From Planctomycetota bacterium (GTDB taxonomy: Bacteria; Planctomycetota; Phycisphaerae; Phycisphaerales; SM1A02), in contig JADFIR010000008.1 in NCBI GenBank assembly GCA_022566535.1, forward strand, positions 26,826 to 90,825: a stretch of DNA of 64,000 nucleotides. The letters run 5' to 3'. The first letter of the stretch is position 1, and each line of letters starts with the position of its first letter. Made by a program: the position numbers and the translations under genes. Positions 61,711-64,000 of the stretch are shown here, in pieces. A model generated the notes under the pieces. The model saw only the letters and a program-made list of their open reading frames with translations, was not told the origin of the DNA and made no database searches.

Positions 61711-63680
61711 CTGCTCGGTCCTTGGAATCGAGTGAGAACCGCGGGCAAGAGAACCCCGGGCAAGCCCGGGGCTATATAGGCTCAGCCCTGCGGTGGATCG
61801 GCGCGCTGGGCATTGTGACCGTCGCCGTGATGCGGTGTGTTATCGCGTTCGCGCCGCAACTGGTGTTCGATATCGACCCGGCGATCGATCCCACGCCGCT
61901 GCCGGGGCTTGGGCCCCCGGGGAGCCTGTTCCTCGATGCGGTGCTGCTTGCGGCTTGCGGTTGCGGCCTGCTCGGCGAAGCGCTGAGCAGGCGAGGAATC
62001 GATTGGCTGCTGGTGGTGCTCAGTCTGATCCCTTTCCCATTGGTGGTCTGGCACGGCATTGGTGATCTTGGCAACCTGTGGCGGGGATCGACGTGGGTTG
62101 CAGCTGCGGTCGCCGGCATGGTCATCGCGCACCTCGGCCGGGACCGCTCGATGCGGATGGTGTTGATCGCGGTGCTGTCTGCGGTGCTTGTCCCGATCGC
62201 AGTGCGCGGCGCGATGCAGGCACATGTCTCGATCTTTGGCTGGTCGGTGGTCGGCGCCGAATACGCCCAAACCGTCGCCGAGTTCGAGGCCAACCGGGAT
62301 GCGTTCTTCGCCGACCACGGTTGGGAGCCTGAATCGTCCGCGGCCCGTATCTACGAGCGGCGCCTTCGCCAACCCAACCCCAGGGGGTGGTTTCCCACAA
62401 CCAACATCTTCGCTTCGATGATGGGCTTCGGGCTCATCATGGGCGTTGGCCTGGCCGTTGGATCAGTGCGGGCTAAGGCCGGCAAGTGGTGGTTCGCTGC
62501 GATGGCGCTTGGCGCAGCCGTCGCCGCGGGCGGATTGCTCTTGTCGGGATCCAAAGGTGCGTTGTTGGCCGCGGCGGCGGGCTTGGCAGTGCTCTTGGCG
62601 CCAATTCTGTTTCGCCAGGCCGGCCCGCTGCTTGGGCGCTACGGCCCAGCGGTGGCGATCGCGCTCGTGCTCGCGGCGCCGCTAGCCGTTGTAGTACGCG
62701 GAACACTGCTGGGCGAGTCGTGGCTGGGCGAAAAGAGCCTGCTGTTTCGGTGGCACTATCTCGTCGGCGCGTCCAGAATGATTTCGCAGCATCCGGGGGT
62801 CGGCGTCGGACCCGATGGATTCCAGGCAGCCTACGCCGCGGTTCGCCTGCCGCGCAGCCCCGAAGAGGTCACCAGCGCTCACAGCATGTTTGCGGATTGG
62901 CTCGCCACGCTCGGTCCGATCGGTGCGGCATGGATCGGGCTGGTGTTGATCCTCTTGTGGCGAGCCGGACGGCGGTTGGGCCCTGATGAGATCGATGAAC
63001 ATTCGTCATCATCGCCCAACTCCAGAGCACCGCTGTTGGCCTCAGCGGCGGTGGCGGTACTCGCGTTGCTGCCCGCGATTACACAGGAGGCGCTGAGTCT
63101 CAACAGCATCACGATAACGCTTTCCCGTGGGGCTGGTGTGTTGGGCTATGTTGTTGCCGCCGCTGGATTGAGCATCGTGCTCGCGCGAGCGCCGCGCTCA
63201 ATCGTCAATTGGACATTGACCGCGGCGGTCGTGGCGCTGGCGGTGCATGCCCAGATCGAGATGACCTTCTTCGATCCGGGTTCGGTCGTGTGGATGATGT
63301 GCGCGCTGGGGCTGGCTGGCGGAGCAGTCGGTCGTGGCAAGCTCTGGCTCGGCTTCATCGCAGGGCCGTTGGTGCTAGGCGGTGCGCTGTTCATCGGCCG
63401 AGCCGGTGCCTATCCGGCCTTTCTTCAACAGATTCTGACCAACAAGGCAGCGTCGGGGTTGTATCCGCCTTCCGAAGATCGGCGGGGGCAGACTCAACAG
63501 CGAGCCACTGCGGTTGAGTTGCTCACCGATGCCTATGAGGTCTGCCCGGCCAACGTCCTGCCGCTTCATGCCGCGGCGCGACAGGCGGTGATGGCTGCCG
63601 CGACCGCTCCGGGAGCAAAGCGGATTGAGTGGTTGCAGGAATCGGCCGAATTGGCCCAGACCGCCGTCGCCGATCACGGC
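61707..63680 (+). CDS. O-antigen-ligase-like polytopic protein (3' end lost at a junction)
   Basis: GTG 61707 overlaps the stop of the WecA-like gene (GTGA). The frame is open to the window end but only about 658 residues look native. They contain more than ten hydrophobic segments (for example [40 protein letters not shown] followed by [11 protein letters not shown], and [17 protein letters not shown]) and the [16 protein letters not shown] motif of O-antigen ligase/Wzy proteins, then a TPR-like tail ([20 protein letters not shown]). After about 63677 the frame runs antisense through dxs. A REP-like hairpin lies inside the first codons, so a later start is possible. Confidence 0.75.
61754..61776. 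repeat. REP-like hairpin CCCCGGGC-AA-GCCCGGGG with CTATA flank
   Basis: A perfect eight-base stem with two-base loop and CTATA flank. It lies about 45 bases after the ligase-like gene's GTG start and would be translated if that start is used. Confidence 0.7.
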
Positions 63681-64000
63681 AACGGTGCGGCGATCCAGGC
63701 CCTGCAGCCCGGCAGCGATGGCCATGCCCAGGCCGGCGCTGATCGAGGTGCTGGAATGGCCGACGCCAAAGGTGTCGTAGGGGCTTTCGCTGCGCCGCGG
63801 GAAGGCGGCCAGGCCGTTCTTCTGGCGCAGGCTGGCCATCTGTTCGCGGCGGCCGGTGAGAATCTTGTGCGGGTAGGCCTGATGGCCAACGTCCCACAGC
63901 AGGCGATCGTCCGGGGTGTGGTAGACGTAGTGCAGGGCGATGGTCAGTTCGATGACGCCCAGCCCCGCGCCGAAATGCCCGCCGGTCTGGCCGACACTCC
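63663..64000 (-). CDS. dxs: 1-deoxy-D-xylulose-5-phosphate synthase fragment
   Basis: The minus strand from the window edge encodes [72 protein letters not shown] and [10 protein letters not shown], the start of the TPP-binding GDG motif. The start lies beyond the window. Immediately after GDG the usual AMTAGM continuation is lost and the frame runs into antisense ligase sequence. DXS makes the first intermediate of the MEP isoprenoid pathway, fitting the hopene cyclase. Confidence 0.85.

Noticed and set aside
63375..63662. Continuation of dxs frame after the GDG motif
   Set aside because: The amino acids after GDG (GLGQFGRF...) do not match DXS and are antisense to the ligase-like gene.

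Overview
The window reads as a high-GC chromosome segment from a planctomycete, probably of the Phycisphaerae type. Lineage markers seen in the sequence are a pseudopilin with an exact H-X9-DG tail at the left edge, a HEAT-repeat membrane protein with the CxKCWYNMSGTP...CxECGY zinc ribbon, a relic of the dockerin-like tail (DGIVGATDLVALLAAWG), several small proteins that I believe are planctomycete-restricted, and many dispersed stem-loop repeats. No rRNA, tRNA or CRISPR array was recognised. The taxonomic call is inference; no database was searched.

Layout. 1-1800: pseudopilin-like fragment and a sugar-nucleotide epimerase. 1846-6000 (minus): small protein, PAP-phosphatase-like enzyme, SLC13 permease with RCK domains and a membrane-anchored EEP-family protein, perhaps a sulfur-related operon. 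6122-12534 (minus): ATP synthase operon atpZ-(atpI-like)-atpB-atpE-atpF-atpH-[SIMPL gene]-[GxxExxY cassette with terminal inverted repeats, frameshifted]-atpA, ending without atpG, atpD or atpC. 12604-17028: NuoI-like ferredoxin subunit, DUF1579 protein and the TrkA/TrkH potassium system. 17470-24393: lipoprotein, HU with a good promoter, DnaB, Ca/Na antiporter, an ECF sigma operon and an orphan OppC. 24460-33146: M3 peptidase, coiled-coil protein, LpxL-like acyltransferase, response regulator, a run of small conserved genes around a YpsA/molybdenum-carrier-like protein, and a Na/Pi transporter. 33267-43163: orphan OppD, GspE, HEAT protein, FIST protein, squalene-hopene cyclase and lipoproteins. 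43262-56422: ClpC, Lol-type ABC transporter, NnrE, SurE, NYN protein, TonB/ExbD pair, GyrA and a TlyA-like methyltransferase. 56785-58720: a low-GC two-gene island (polymerase-beta-type nucleotidyltransferase plus metal-binding TIM barrel) beside gene relics. 59012-60482: truncated lpxI, hicA relic, DUF6941-like protein and orphan hicB. 60580-64000: WecA/MraY-type transferase, O-antigen-ligase-like protein and a dxs fragment meeting it head-on at a suspicious junction.

How genes fit together. Envelope functions dominate: LpxL-like acyltransferase, LpxI remnant, Lol transporter, WecA-like and ligase-like proteins, ExbD/TonB and lipoproteins indicate a Gram-negative outer membrane with lipid A. 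Squalene-hopene cyclase and DXS fit isoprenoid and hopanoid synthesis. The most interesting material is non-textbook: the nucleotidyltransferase/TIM-barrel island, the inverted-repeat-bounded GxxExxY cassette in the atp operon, two copies of a hairpin whose inner stem covaries, REPIN-like doublets with covarying stems, and pyrimidine-rich short-period arrays placed directly before start codons.
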